Shown here in pieces: positions 27,401 to 33,186 of a stretch of DNA of 40,834 nucleotides. Made by a program: the position numbers and the translations under genes. The notes below the pieces were generated by a model, which saw only the letters and a list, made by a program, of their open reading frames with translations, made no database searches and was not told the DNA's origin. The DNA is taken from contig CAXOVY010000028.1 in NCBI GenBank assembly GCA_964213355.1, positions 1 to 40,834 on the forward strand, given 5' to 3'. The stretch's first letter is position 1. The number at the start of each line of letters is the position of its first letter. Source of the DNA: JBAXAM01 sp964213355. Lineage in GTDB: Bacteria; Pseudomonadota; Gammaproteobacteria; UBA9339.

Positions 27401-27647
27401 TGCAATAGAAAACCTAAAACAACATTTAGCAATGTTGTATCCAGACTGGGGAGAAAGAAACGCGGTGACAATCATAAAAATACCAGCTGGTACTGAAACA
27501 ACTTTTATAAGCGGAAAGGCTTTTGAACAAACTTCTTTGGAAACAGGAAAGAAATTTATTGGAGGAGGATTCCAAGTAAGATTCAGGGATTTTGATCCAA
27601 AATGGATAGACAGAACAGAGTTACTTAACAGCAAACCAATAAAATAA
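15402..27647 (+). CDS. Giant inverse-autotransporter protein with J-domain, SecA-like motor, LysM and C-terminal toxin
   Basis: This is one open frame of 4081 residues (~450 kDa), overlapping the previous gene by ATGA. Domains in order: a long signal peptide (~1-51); an intimin/invasin-type beta-barrel (~95-372, ending in ERHMVELVRRDPDIVT); a J-domain with HPD at 452-454; a decayed J-like copy (~605-670, HPD lost); an unrecognised domain (~720-990); and long helical repeats (~1100-1880). A SecA-like motor follows: Walker A TGEGKT with K1961, DEVD 2059-2062, LATNLAGRGTDL, and GRTARQGDPGS from 2447. Then come helical modules, hydrophobic segments (~3054-3080 and ~3120-3137), a coiled coil, LysM (~3517-3576), a pretoxin-like region (~3737-3886) and a unique C-terminus. 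The barrel would export the rest as in type Ve secretion. J-domain and motor need cytosolic partners and ATP, hinting at action inside another cell. The combination is new to me. Confidence 0.9.
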   Translation: MICFAQLYKSRNKSIFKKRFIAGHYWHWRRLVCLVVLMTFSSSLFAPVFASYQPTINEADTITKAHKEKQNRENEEGKHESISGPIKLKVNNNETGTYFSPQIDSLENKIFSSQNKYQPYLEIGGIKHFNQVSSAAGIYDLFIPLLQTDDQILFTDLRIFDRSGSSSEGNLHLGFRKLYPNTRQMFGIYGAFDCRRSSERNNFNQLTLGLEYWVDKWFVGGNIYKPIGKTTAYVERTSLPDKQEIRNIIVTRTTTNKYYEKALSGVDAEIGYAITDNLTSYAGGYYFNAKETNSVIGPKIRLTYDYRKTTGRILGVLDGISIEAGAQHDKQRGSSAYVGIKFKVGLTSFEKNSNISGFERHMVELVRRDPDIVTGNTPGQQNTQIEIQQKEQGTDSEEGGYEQGQNREEKKGENIDRENGTLKKLLKDFGLPEDATWQDVRTIWKEYVFKYHPDKNKDGAEQFTYYSNIYEKLYEKKDVIKARDGKGQYKQGQAAASQPKEEGYRQQPGGQATFDGDNDKSEQKAIGCCIGDDYQQKAEGRFDDNKISQDIKASGSETKISSEPKTGVTNESSDGKSTALVIRTEDLPIEKHEGVNVKKETSENLPVLLKEFGLPENVTWYDAKAKQQEYELKYYSGKTDKNKDGEQALIRYNGLYEGTKDVFSEASSSGNRYKQNQVDVLRYLKYTSGTLATFLIPRSKAKTDNDNGSTAPIVETQEISIDTSIIDTYQTNNTAVTKYTPSLFINRNFLGSDDGLLQRHQAETTNDIYGKDNAMVCYGMAAGGWDQLRENTSLLGTGVFKRVEITTTRVVEAGAVQKVFSIAAKNKQNSLATNPKVFFDLDTCLICKESRDGSWRLTSRNGDDEGNGSTRSYDQLKIAIGATNTTISEDLGLKSYLVNNGGVGLRGPPDNADARPLIVNDVAFSILDTNSVCNGSWIYVHEKSTLRSAPVGYAKNNTPILETGILFSVFSNISQFNYTQSFVPSKTEHIKPIIQPNRNNILSIVTDLGMATLKGLKWLGCVIDHFFGGFQIIPGAYALEITSQIEPDPTNPSVTSNTLLPEQSAENKKEPYGIEELMNILAPEPKLKSEQQQIVNKIYTIDGLISLLNTIDSTSRGLTEDQINVLERVIKDGSAYNIQVHKLIARILTNYVTHYATGSSHVVFLVDLAKNENIESEIAETIINKFANDVTSAKAWRDNKVFDSFASLLSKDTSSYALARALIYANSELHGYMADIEALQYFEKLLDVDDDATRKLASILVAGSLEQLLLSYNSNTNLSAIERYINNLQDKTGKLPSTLIEKVFEIYNKDQRYFTRLIVDQLAEDKQLSSSLLNKLIETDSQVVPLENIKDPKAALFIALRLIQNHIVPAETTLKYFIQFLLNEDESIVDTNATYILAINLFHQLNKKIPEAIMPALADTLITLFPQVGDLQRSKIDEILKEKLNEKQKSRLETQRLIVAWYTENNLEKKSELSKRLFNEVNNDTAKELIPFFKKHLASQNRKLLEIAKDALIKLNEHQELFLSGMEKEAISFVDAANSLLGSMFGSYYKLEIGNDAFLLNKEQWQQIQAQFKNFSWNIKSDIKRIGFTDLNDLNEFLVFVQENGINERELNEGLGGHVLTVAVVYSELLKNFIANVGCGAELSIKDKEVLNVSASYLINRLQWPADFLFGLIKKTSQSDNKNDLSILITVLDKLVKYKISPAEMVDRNGSTAVVILKEYIILKKKPIAELLPAIDRLISDNHFFVGKEVDSFIEELKELNKDNPKILEMIDDLFGHHYFKEQLIRIKEIKLDWLKSKYAIVVSKTKPDICEEKNICLYKEEQKICLSTTVKTICLEDIKQEELKKLEAVFNSDIGADATIIYEQAARLGVAPKLGGIALPLSSWSKKEYMQWRQTVAHVDYDNNELMAEIIAVLSQAVHETILFKKGKKFYPRDIQLLALISLLKSSTGGLAQIATGEGKTLIIAMFAAIKVIDGRQVDIITSTHELAERDAADNKSFYELFNISVAHNVETRERGKAKECYEKDVVYGDILHFNGDALGDITDNVRLGRGFDILVVDEVDNMFIDLNSMKIQLSREIPGFDVLNQLLVYMWGEAKRTSAMLSQHSDPNKCYFKKLLDEAQKEELLKKDAELQLTKDGEHWVWLSEVNQNCFSIIEDHLTEYTTKYLFAFDEHIKTKRLFVVPSHLEEFVKDHLQDWIRSISLSLSNNYVERVHYILDKKPGDDLLSVVPTDIGNGVLLFDLQWSDGLHQFLQIKHALTMSTESVISIFMSYFGYFNKYKGKIYGVTGTLGTPWHHNFLRDVYGVTLSIIPTFTHKDSTEFPPVIANNEGEWQRDIIDAIRRIALNQKRPVLVVMETIEQVQSIEKCLILSGYNRSQVFTYGIGNDNKYKFNVKKELKAGDVVLATNLAGRGTDLSIDSESIKRGGLHVFVTTLSVSVRIEDQIYGRTARQGDPGSVQLIVNGEQLKADYKDYKDIDDCLKELKAGSEDISCLKNMRAGKEIQERGKDIQIKLPHLKITDNLFSSYVELMKELDTPTGYQLLVGKPKSDQVLKDFTLYLYKEETKIRLRIFNGKEIEDVIKKDSSVTELIKGVDPRAAKHIDAILSLNSDADNAISALASSLNKQDNELIHFIAANEGYRKISGIYERIKSIYDEVAEITKGAQAEKQYLEALLKKDPAFKDLQRSDNKIDGGLLEKIKLRKLFLLWLVDRKLYNHEYEIRQLNEYWGFWLRKHVDPLLRHAYEQIDVKEWRLDEIEKKIKSDFSEFRAKMVQDFNGKGFIKNKDYYVLKAWRNLQIYYTQPLDNNGIPSNLMNLIEGGGRKTGPLTAAESFLNEATNLDETYSWTAYNARAYINLIKDGAGIHKEEQAGEAGRVNKQFYNDTLLAIKNIQDVIIPGFEKQLTVLSAQEIIEIDSELTIQLIASIEFYKKIAEVLQKNIDNVCKAVQENGIVRTEGVVDTDKWAQSINVTATVLQNIGKNSDISSAGYNALGHINEALKSDTDQQTNLDRIAKNIEGKQQAVLEQIASQVLGKGGILIETSVYKLEPKEKDWLGTIFSAVMGVVFICVGVLLAPVGGVFVSVLANSLVLKGIGDIISSAISLGTGNPIDIRSYLKSTAISIGIAIVTAGVLSFADKMMGGIRALDAFAGRGYDAAGNLITGVPTKLASNPLEFISKAALMQAGTTVASIPLYDLVGRKMVKPEDIKEKASGAIEEIISDCKDALRKIFAGDLAEELYEKINNIVDKYLDRFTSVGAQFATGVPVNVASNLLTGAPASYGLGGLFQTAVDLTQGLIKNAEAIPEIVRDTKAAIRELAAKVPTSWSMMEQKLKTIFKIGDDANQLAAALISQGVYISNGEITRECNKLREVNLDGAKLNDGSPEGYKNGLADVCNDVWNTLQKDYDYTSLRGNFIGLTTGAITFIRKDLAHSGSQGLSTLIVNLINNGIEKKEIEKEKRQAKEERLAKDLDERLTKAKEDSYKKYTDADSSYEKAAKLELERALRDRTSPETDTAEQTKWHQVKKGESLSGIAARELGSKASAKAVDKLVNELIRLNPELATNPDYIQQGQVLRVPVISGSNYGVSSHVGDGSHIGKAKDVSLLDSFIDNNFDALISSYSFKSPYESIFDSFWNGDDGYGDSRALSHEPNYFSNIFMDFDNGAVCAGFEGDALDSFIKSSPEELKEFFNYNKDKVKSFFEDIKNGGSAVADDLKEKASQIIDAINAHTGLDINYETYGMARDVIIKSLGFLPGSSPLLINFAEGMANAGISDLTGFAEIISHPIQTYEGLKKLITSPEARQQFGDSVRQEWSAKIDRMDQALQQGNVEQLSREAGELFWQVGNLLIGVSGVAKASIALGKVGISVGTKGLGVLSDLAGFDNLFAKGGQFVANGKSWIGNSQTSAIRINNPDNIGVKTFSKFLPEQIPAGRLVYAKGFDDLSDLKNFEPGSRYYHGKVKRDLYLVNIHDANKKLVFHSNPGPNERTMAWATHLKTYARTPEPAIENLKQHLAMLYPDWGERNAVTIIKIPAGTETTFISGKAFEQTSLETGKKFIGGGFQVRFRDFDPKWIDRTELLNSKPIK

Positions 27648-27674
27648 AAACTAACAATATACCAAGAGGTGTAT

Positions 27675-28184
27675 ATGACAATGGAAACAGAAAAGGACAA
27701 AGAAATGTTAAAAATTTTCCTTGAGACCTGTGACAGGATGTCCAAATCTATGGGCCAACCAGACAAAAAAGATCATTCTATATATAGGTTGCCTAAAAGA
27801 TTTAAGTTGACAGAAAAAGAGAAAAAGGAGCTTCCAGCTAAATATGAAGAGTATTTAAGGATTAAAGATAATGCTATAAATCTGGTTAAAAAGCATATAA
27901 AAAGACTGGAAGATGAAGATCCAACAAAACATGATTGGATTATTTATAAATTAAAAATAGGACTGGGTGTTTTAGAAAGAGGTAAACAAGCAGTAATTGA
28001 AAGAGGGGGTGTTTCTGACTTAATGGAATGGTTGGAGAGATTTCAACGAGGTCGCCGTCCTGGTTTTGGGCTCAACCGAGGATTTGGAGATTTTTTAAAT
28101 GCTCCTCCATATAGTAAAGAACCGTGGACAGGAGAAATAATGGATGCTGTTAATAAAATTGAAGATTATTTTAATGATATGTAA
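27675..28184 (+). CDS. Candidate immunity protein for the giant toxin
   Basis: ATG 27675 has AGAGG five bases upstream. A GTG at 27669 overlaps that site and is less likely. The 169-aa product is charged, mostly helical and lacks a signal peptide, so it stays in the cytoplasm. Its C-terminal part is rich in Gly, Arg, Trp and Pro (RFQRGRRPGFGLNRGFGDF). It begins 27 nt after the toxin gene, the standard place of an immunity gene in polymorphic toxin loci. I recognise no family. The role is inferred from position, size and lack of export signals. Confidence 0.55.
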   Translation: MTMETEKDKEMLKIFLETCDRMSKSMGQPDKKDHSIYRLPKRFKLTEKEKKELPAKYEEYLRIKDNAINLVKKHIKRLEDEDPTKHDWIIYKLKIGLGVLERGKQAVIERGGVSDLMEWLERFQRGRRPGFGLNRGFGDFLNAPPYSKEPWTGEIMDAVNKIEDYFNDM

Positions 28185-28258
28185 ACTTATGGCGTCTGGC
28201 AATTTATATAACGATTTATATAGCTGCTAAAAAATTAATATTAGCATAAAGGTGAAAA

Positions 28259-28789
28259 ATGATAAAACCACTTAAATTAATAACATTTGTTGCTGTAGTG
28301 TCGGTATTTGCTGTCTTAACTGGTTGCGCTACTCCTGCACAATATCAATCAATGATTGTAAAGCCAACATCTGTAGAGCAGAATCCAAAGTTGAAAGGAG
28401 CGATTGTGGTGACTAATGTGTCAGGAGGCAGGAAAACCGAACCGCTTTCTCTGGGAATTTCTTATGTTGATAACGATGGACTTAGAAAGGCATTAGAGGG
28501 TAGCCTGGATGCATATGGATATTTGGCGGGCTCTTTTAGCAAAGCGCAATATAAGCTTGATGCCGATTTGTTAGACCTTAAACAAACTGGTTTACTAGCT
28601 GTAACTGCAAAGTCGGTTATCTCGTATAAAATATCTAGTACTGATATTGTTAAAAAATATCAGATTGAAGTATCTGGTATAGCCACAGTTTCAGATGAAT
28701 TTTGTGGTTATAAACGTTTAAGAATGGCTAATGAAAGATCGATTCAGGCAAATATTAAAGAATTTTTTAAACGACTTAATTCCTTATAA
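28259..28789 (+). CDS. Lipoprotein of unknown function
   Basis: The 176-aa protein has a classic lipoprotein signal: MIKPLK, a hydrophobic stretch, then the lipobox LTGC with the acylated Cys at ~23. The mature part contains an IVVTNVSGG strand and a GISYVDNDGLRKALEGSLDA segment, like small periplasmic lipoproteins that bind or protect surface structures. A good ribosome-binding site (AAGGTG) precedes ATG 28259. It follows the candidate immunity gene in the same direction after 74 nt and could be co-transcribed. A link to the giant protein, for example protection in the periplasm or assembly help, is possible but unproven. Confidence 0.75.
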   Translation: MIKPLKLITFVAVVSVFAVLTGCATPAQYQSMIVKPTSVEQNPKLKGAIVVTNVSGGRKTEPLSLGISYVDNDGLRKALEGSLDAYGYLAGSFSKAQYKLDADLLDLKQTGLLAVTAKSVISYKISSTDIVKKYQIEVSGIATVSDEFCGYKRLRMANERSIQANIKEFFKRLNSL

Positions 28790-29023
28790 ACCAACTCATT
28801 GCTAGTTTTGCCTAGTCGATTTTTGTTTTTCTAACGGATTTTATTTTTGATTACCTACGTGTAAAAAGCAGCTAGATTTGATGAACTAAAAAAATTAGAT
28901 TCTTGCAAAATCAAGGATTATAATGACATGTAGCAGTGCCAAGTAAAACTGTGCCAAGCTGCTTTTGGGTTCGTAAATAAAAAGCATTAATGGCCAGATA
29001 TTAATAATACAAGGAGGTATAAT
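28790..29023. other. Gene-free gap with a distant inverted repeat
   Basis: No gene is visible. AAAAGCAGCT (28864-28873) and AGCTGCTTTT (28957-28966) are exact inverted copies 83 nt apart. They may mark a structured RNA or a decayed small element. A strong ribosome-binding site AAGGAGGT at the right end serves the next small frame. Confidence 0.35.
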
Positions 29024-29146
29024 ATGCGCTTGTTATTAGACAAAAGACTATATGTTTGGCGCTTTCTAAGTGTCCCGAGTCAGATTTTTTCATTATCATG
29101 TATTTTGTTACCAATAAACCAAGAAGATGCTAAAAATAGGGGGTGA
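29024..29146 (+). CDS. 40-aa frame with strong ribosome-binding site, possible leader or gene remnant
   Basis: AAGGAGGT lies five bases before ATG 29024. The product MRLLLDKRLYVWRFLSVPSQ continues to a total of 40 residues, with a hydrophobic middle (IFSLSCILLP). Its stop is 1 nt before the ATG of the next frame, so translation would be coupled. It might be a leader peptide, a small membrane peptide, or the leftover start of an older gene. No homology is recognised. Confidence 0.4.
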   Translation: MRLLLDKRLYVWRFLSVPSQIFSLSCILLPINQEDAKNRG

Positions 29147-29147
29147 C

Positions 29148-29325
29148 ATGAGTAGGAAAGTAAAAGCGGCGATATTAATTTTATTCTTATCCAACATAGT
29201 TTTTGCGGCAGATATTACGAATAAAGATAGACAGTCCGAACCATTAATATCCGCAAAAGAAATTATCAATGACTTAAAAAACCTAGAAGAAGAGCAAGGC
29301 ATAAAAGCCTCAACGCTAATCTAAT
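29148..29325 (+). pseudogene. Signal-peptide fragment of a secreted protein cut by the IS21-like element
   Basis: ATG 29148, with a GGGGG-rich site upstream, opens MSRKVKAAILILFLSNIVFA, a clear signal peptide. The mature part is ADITNKDRQSEPLISAKEII and a charged helix, and the frame is ended by the left end of the IS21-like element at 29326. On the other side of the element, at 33319, an open frame with similarity to the helical module of the giant protein resumes. The simplest reading is one exported protein interrupted by the insertion. No target duplication was found, so some DNA may be missing. Confidence 0.6.
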
Positions 29326-29461
29326 TGACCCACCATATTGCTAAAAAAAGTGACCCAGTCTGATAAGTTATAAAGCCCATTTTTGTATATCGTACCCCCA
29401 AAAAAAATATCTACGAGTATTCTTACTAAATCAAATTTAATTTATTAGTAGGAGTATTAAG

Positions 29462-29935
29462 ATGAACCGAGAAAATCGTTGCCAACATTGTGGCGGCTAC
29501 TTGGTTAAATATCGCAACCCCAATCAACGTTATTGCTCTGAAGCCGCCTGTCAGAGACAACGCAAAAATTTATGGCGCCGTAATAAGCTTAGTACAGACG
29601 GTGATTATCGAAGTAATCAAAATGCAGCCACTAGAAAATGGCGGCAGTCACATCATGATTCTTGGCAACCATATCGAACAACACATCCTGCTTATGTAAT
29701 TCGCAAACGAGAACGACAGCGGATACGGGATCAACAAAGCAAAGATTTGTATCGTGCTAAGAGTGACGCGTCAACACCCCACAAGCTAGTTACATCAGGT
29801 ACTTATCATCTGATACCGGTAACTGAGTCTCATCTTGCAAAGAGTGACGCGTTAATAGTAAAAATTGCTTTAATTACAGATAGTTCGGTCAATGCAGTCG
29901 CCTTTGGACAATCTTGCAAAGAGATCACCTTATAG
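29462..29935 (+). CDS. Zinc-ribbon-like passenger protein of the IS21-like element
   Basis: The 157-aa protein starts with a four-cysteine motif, CQHCGG then YCSEAACQ, typical of small zinc ribbons. A strongly basic stretch follows (RQRKNLWRRNKL, then RKRERQRIRDQQ), suggesting nucleic-acid binding. AGGAG precedes ATG 29462. It is the first gene inside the transposon and is followed after 33 nt by the ParB-like gene. No function is known to me. A transposition regulator or target-site factor fits its place inside the transposon (inference). Confidence 0.65.
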   Translation: MNRENRCQHCGGYLVKYRNPNQRYCSEAACQRQRKNLWRRNKLSTDGDYRSNQNAATRKWRQSHHDSWQPYRTTHPAYVIRKRERQRIRDQQSKDLYRAKSDASTPHKLVTSGTYHLIPVTESHLAKSDALIVKIALITDSSVNAVAFGQSCKEITL

Positions 29936-29968
29936 CCAGAGTGATGGAGAGTTGCAATCATAGGTCTC

Positions 29969-30961
29969 ATGAACAATTTATCAAAATCAGTTCTCGAAGC
30001 GGAATGGCATCAGTTAGAACTTAGTTATCGACACTTGCGGAAACATACGCAACAAGAGCAACAACGATTAATGCTGTCGATCCATACCTACGGATTATTA
30101 GAGCCAATTATGGTTGTTGCAAGTTTAACTGGGAATTGGACAGTTATTGATGGCTACTTGCGAATAAAAGCCATGCAAGCATTAAAAAATGACACGATTA
30201 AAATAATTATCTGGGAATCGAACGTTGCTGAAGCATTGATCCATACTTATAGGAGTAATCAATCTCGTACCTGGGATTATTTTGAAGAGGCCTGGTTACT
30301 CCAAGAGTTAGGGAATCTGCATAATTATTCTCAAGCAGAGTTAGCACAACAATTAGGTAAAAGTAAAGCATGGGTAAGTTATCGATTGCAATTGCTTGAG
30401 TCCTTACCTGATTTCATCAAAGAGGCAATGTTGCAAGGAGATTTATCGTCTTGGGCTGCAAACAGAGTTTTAGTGCCGTTCGCGCGCGCGAACGAAGATG
30501 CTGCCAAAAGCTTACTTAATTATCTACGCAGTCATACCCATAGTACTAGAGAACTCCAAGAGTTTTATTATCACTATTTAAAGTCTAATAAGAAAGTACG
30601 TGAGCATTTACTAATGTCTCCGCAATTATTTTTTAAGACTTTGGAATTATCAAAACAAAGTCAGCCTTTCTCAAAGGATCTATCTTTATTATCACCCCAA
30701 GAGATTTGGGAGAAAAAACTAGCAGAGATTAATTCTAGGTTAGATACGCTGTATTCAGTGCTACACGCGGTATTTTACCCTCAGCAAAGTGAAGAAGAGT
30801 ACTCAATTTTAACAAGAAGCTGGCAAGAGATTTTTACTAAAATTAACACTTTAAACAGGAGAATTTATGAACCAACAACCCATAATTCAAGTGGTGCGCC
30901 AATTATATCAGGCGGGGCAAGGCAAGCGTGCAATCAGTCGCCTACTAAAAATCTCACGTAA
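29969..30961 (+). CDS. ParB/Spo0J-like protein inside the IS21-like element
   Basis: The 330-aa protein has a ParB N-terminal domain (~30-110) with the SIHTYGLLEPIMVV and VIDGYLRIKAMQAL blocks. An HTH follows at ~125-160 (YSQAELAQQLGKSKAWVSYR), then a helical C-terminus. ParB proteins bind DNA sites and act as CTPase clamps in segregation. Here the gene sits inside a transposon and has no ParA beside it. Its 3' end overlaps the istA start by 95 nt in another frame, so the two are tightly linked. A role in target choice or control of transposition is more likely than plasmid partition (inference). Confidence 0.8.
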   Translation: MNNLSKSVLEAEWHQLELSYRHLRKHTQQEQQRLMLSIHTYGLLEPIMVVASLTGNWTVIDGYLRIKAMQALKNDTIKIIIWESNVAEALIHTYRSNQSRTWDYFEEAWLLQELGNLHNYSQAELAQQLGKSKAWVSYRLQLLESLPDFIKEAMLQGDLSSWAANRVLVPFARANEDAAKSLLNYLRSHTHSTRELQEFYYHYLKSNKKVREHLLMSPQLFFKTLELSKQSQPFSKDLSLLSPQEIWEKKLAEINSRLDTLYSVLHAVFYPQQSEEEYSILTRSWQEIFTKINTLNRRIYEPTTHNSSGAPIISGGARQACNQSPTKNLT

Positions 30962-32234
30962 TACTGTTCGTAAATTACTGCGCCAAGATAAGTCATCATC
31001 TGCTAAAAATGATAACGAAGATTTAATGCCATTAATTGAACCCCTGATCACAACTTGTTGTGGAAATCTGGTCCGAGTTCGAGAAGTTTTAGAAGAACAG
31101 TATCAGCGCAAAGTGCCATATAGCACCTTAACTAATTTAGTCCGCAAATATCAATTAAAAGATACGCCGCAACGAGTGGGAGAATATTGTTTTGCCCCGG
31201 GCGAAGAGATGCAGCATGATACTTCCCCGCATCTAGTCTATTTTGGTGCTAAAAAAGTTAAAGCGCAATGTGCAGCATTAGTATTAGGATTTAGCCGAAA
31301 AATTTTTATCCAGTATTATCCAAGTTTTACTCGCTTTGAAGTTAAAGCATTTTTGCAGCAAGCACTGCAGTTTATGCAAGGTAGCTGTAAACGTTGTATT
31401 ATCGATAATACCAGTGTCATTTTAGCAGCTGGAGCAGGTAGCCATGCTGTGATAGCACCAGAGATGTTAATGTTCTGCCGTTTTTTCGGATTTGAATTTA
31501 TCGCACACGCTGTTAATGATCCAAACCGCAAGGGGAAAATAGAGAGGCCTTTTTCCTACGTAGAAAACAACTTCTTAGCTGGACGAATTTTTACTGATTG
31601 GTCAGATTTAAATCAGCAGGCTGAGCTATGGTGTATTGCCGTCAACCAAAAACCCAAACGAATATTAGGCATGACTCCAGAAGCAGCTTATATTCAAGAA
31701 AAACCAGCACTATTGGCGCTGCCTGAAGTAATACTGCCGATTTATAAATGCTTCCAACGTACTGTAGATACCCAGGGTTATATTAACGTTGATACTAATC
31801 GTTATTCTGTACCAGAAAAATATATTGGGAATTTGTTAGAGGTCTATCAATATCTAGATAGGATTGATATTTATCACCGACATCAGCTAATTACTCAGCA
31901 TCCACGTATTGTCGGGGAACGAGATCAACGAGCTATTATTAAAGAGCACCATATTAACCTATATCGGCGTGAAAAACGTCAGGTTGGTAGCGCCGCAGAA
32001 CAACAACTCATTGGAATTGATAGCATCTTAGACGACTATATCCTCATGCTCAAAGCGCAAGTGCGTGGCCGTGGGGAATGGGCTTTTAAAGAACTACTTA
32101 CACTTAAAAGAAATTATCCATTTGAGGCTTTTATTAAAGCCATCATCTTAGCTAGACAGTATAGGTTATTTGATCTTAAGCGCTTGGAAAAAATGATAAT
32201 CAAAGAAATAAAAGATAACTTCTTTAATCTTTAA
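30867..32234 (+). CDS. istA: IS21-family transposase IstA
   Basis: The 455-aa protein begins with an HTH (QGKRAISRLLKISRNTVRKL), as IstA proteins do, then an rve catalytic core with D in MQHDTSPH, D in CIIDNTS and E in GKIERPF. A beta-rich C-terminal region (NVDTNRYSVPEKY) follows. ATG 30867 has AGGAG upstream, although it lies within the end of the ParB-like gene. IstA cuts and joins the element ends, with IstB as ATPase helper encoded 14 nt downstream. The gene appears intact. Confidence 0.93.
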   Translation: MNQQPIIQVVRQLYQAGQGKRAISRLLKISRNTVRKLLRQDKSSSAKNDNEDLMPLIEPLITTCCGNLVRVREVLEEQYQRKVPYSTLTNLVRKYQLKDTPQRVGEYCFAPGEEMQHDTSPHLVYFGAKKVKAQCAALVLGFSRKIFIQYYPSFTRFEVKAFLQQALQFMQGSCKRCIIDNTSVILAAGAGSHAVIAPEMLMFCRFFGFEFIAHAVNDPNRKGKIERPFSYVENNFLAGRIFTDWSDLNQQAELWCIAVNQKPKRILGMTPEAAYIQEKPALLALPEVILPIYKCFQRTVDTQGYINVDTNRYSVPEKYIGNLLEVYQYLDRIDIYHRHQLITQHPRIVGERDQRAIIKEHHINLYRREKRQVGSAAEQQLIGIDSILDDYILMLKAQVRGRGEWAFKELLTLKRNYPFEAFIKAIILARQYRLFDLKRLEKMIIKEIKDNFFNL

Positions 32235-32248
32235 AAGAGGGGATCCTC

Positions 32249-32983
32249 ATGTTACAAAAACTTAGTTATTTAATTGAACAGCTACATTTATGCGGTATGG
32301 CTGATTCTCTAGAGCCGATTCTTGCAAAAGCACGACATCAAGGACAAAGTATCGAAGAAGTATTACAAAAGCTTTTGGAGGCTGAATATCAAGATCGCAA
32401 TGCACGTAGATTGGCGAATCGCTTAAAGGCAGCTAAATTACCATGGGAGTGGAGTATTGACACCTTCCCATTTAAGAGACAACCAGCAGTAAAAAAATCG
32501 CAAATCATGTCGCTAGCCAAATTAGATTTTATTACTCATTTTGAGAATGTCATTTTTATCGGTAAACCCGGGACAGGTAAAACTGGCTTAGCGATTAGTC
32601 TACTTCGTTTAGCGTTGATCAATGGTTACCGCGGTCGTTTCTATAAAGCCCAAGATTTACTAAACGAATTATATGCCTCTTTAGCAGATAGAAGTACTTC
32701 AAGGTTATTAAAAACCATAGCGAATTACGACGTCATTGTCATCGATGAGCTAGGCTACCTCACGCTAACCAATGAGCAAATTAACATTTTTTTTAAATTA
32801 ATCGATATGCGATATCACAAAAAAACTACTATAATTACCACCAATCTTGATGTTAGCGCCTGGTATGATGTGTTCAAACAAAAAGAACTCGTTGATGCTA
32901 TGCTGGACCGCCTCAATCATTACTGCACAATCATTAAAATAAATGGTGCCAGCCTTAGAGATCCAAAACAAATCAAAAGCTAA
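32249..32983 (+). CDS. istB: IS21-family helper ATPase IstB
   Basis: The 244-aa AAA+ protein has the IstB N-terminal region (LIEQLHLCGMADSLEPI), Walker A GKPGTGKTG at ~108 and Walker B VIVIDELGYL. A sensor region (TIITTNLDVSAWYDVF) and a C-terminal LDRLNHYC block, typical of IstB/DnaC-like proteins, follow. It remodels target DNA for IstA. A clear GAGGGGATC site precedes ATG 32249. Complete. Confidence 0.93.
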   Translation: MLQKLSYLIEQLHLCGMADSLEPILAKARHQGQSIEEVLQKLLEAEYQDRNARRLANRLKAAKLPWEWSIDTFPFKRQPAVKKSQIMSLAKLDFITHFENVIFIGKPGTGKTGLAISLLRLALINGYRGRFYKAQDLLNELYASLADRSTSRLLKTIANYDVIVIDELGYLTLTNEQINIFFKLIDMRYHKKTTIITTNLDVSAWYDVFKQKELVDAMLDRLNHYCTIIKINGASLRDPKQIKS

Positions 32984-33033
32984 AAGAAACGATGTCATAT
33001 TTTAAAATTTACTAAGCTTATCCAGGAAGATAA

Positions 33034-33186
33034 GGCCTATGGATTTGTGGACAAGTACGTGCTCGTAAAAAGCACTCGCACATACCAGCCAGATGGCCGT
33101 GTGGTAAAGCTATGGACAACACTGAGAAACGAGTTGCCCACAGCTTTACCACACTATCTGGCTTCTTGCCCACAACTCCACAGGCC
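33034..33186. repeat. Large imperfect palindrome, copy 2
   Basis: A ~153 bp block begins GGCCTATGGATTTGTGGACA and ends with the matching CCACAACTCCACAGGCC. An inner stem GTGTGGTAAAGCT pairs with AGCTTTACCACAC, and a middle stem AGCCAGAT pairs with ATCTGGCT. It is closely related to 3559-3716. It is followed at 33219 by GGTAACATTGATTCTTGAAT, which resembles the terminal repeat of the left IS. The tail of the IS21-like element therefore contains the right end of the other IS, or both carry the same end module. Confidence 0.75.
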
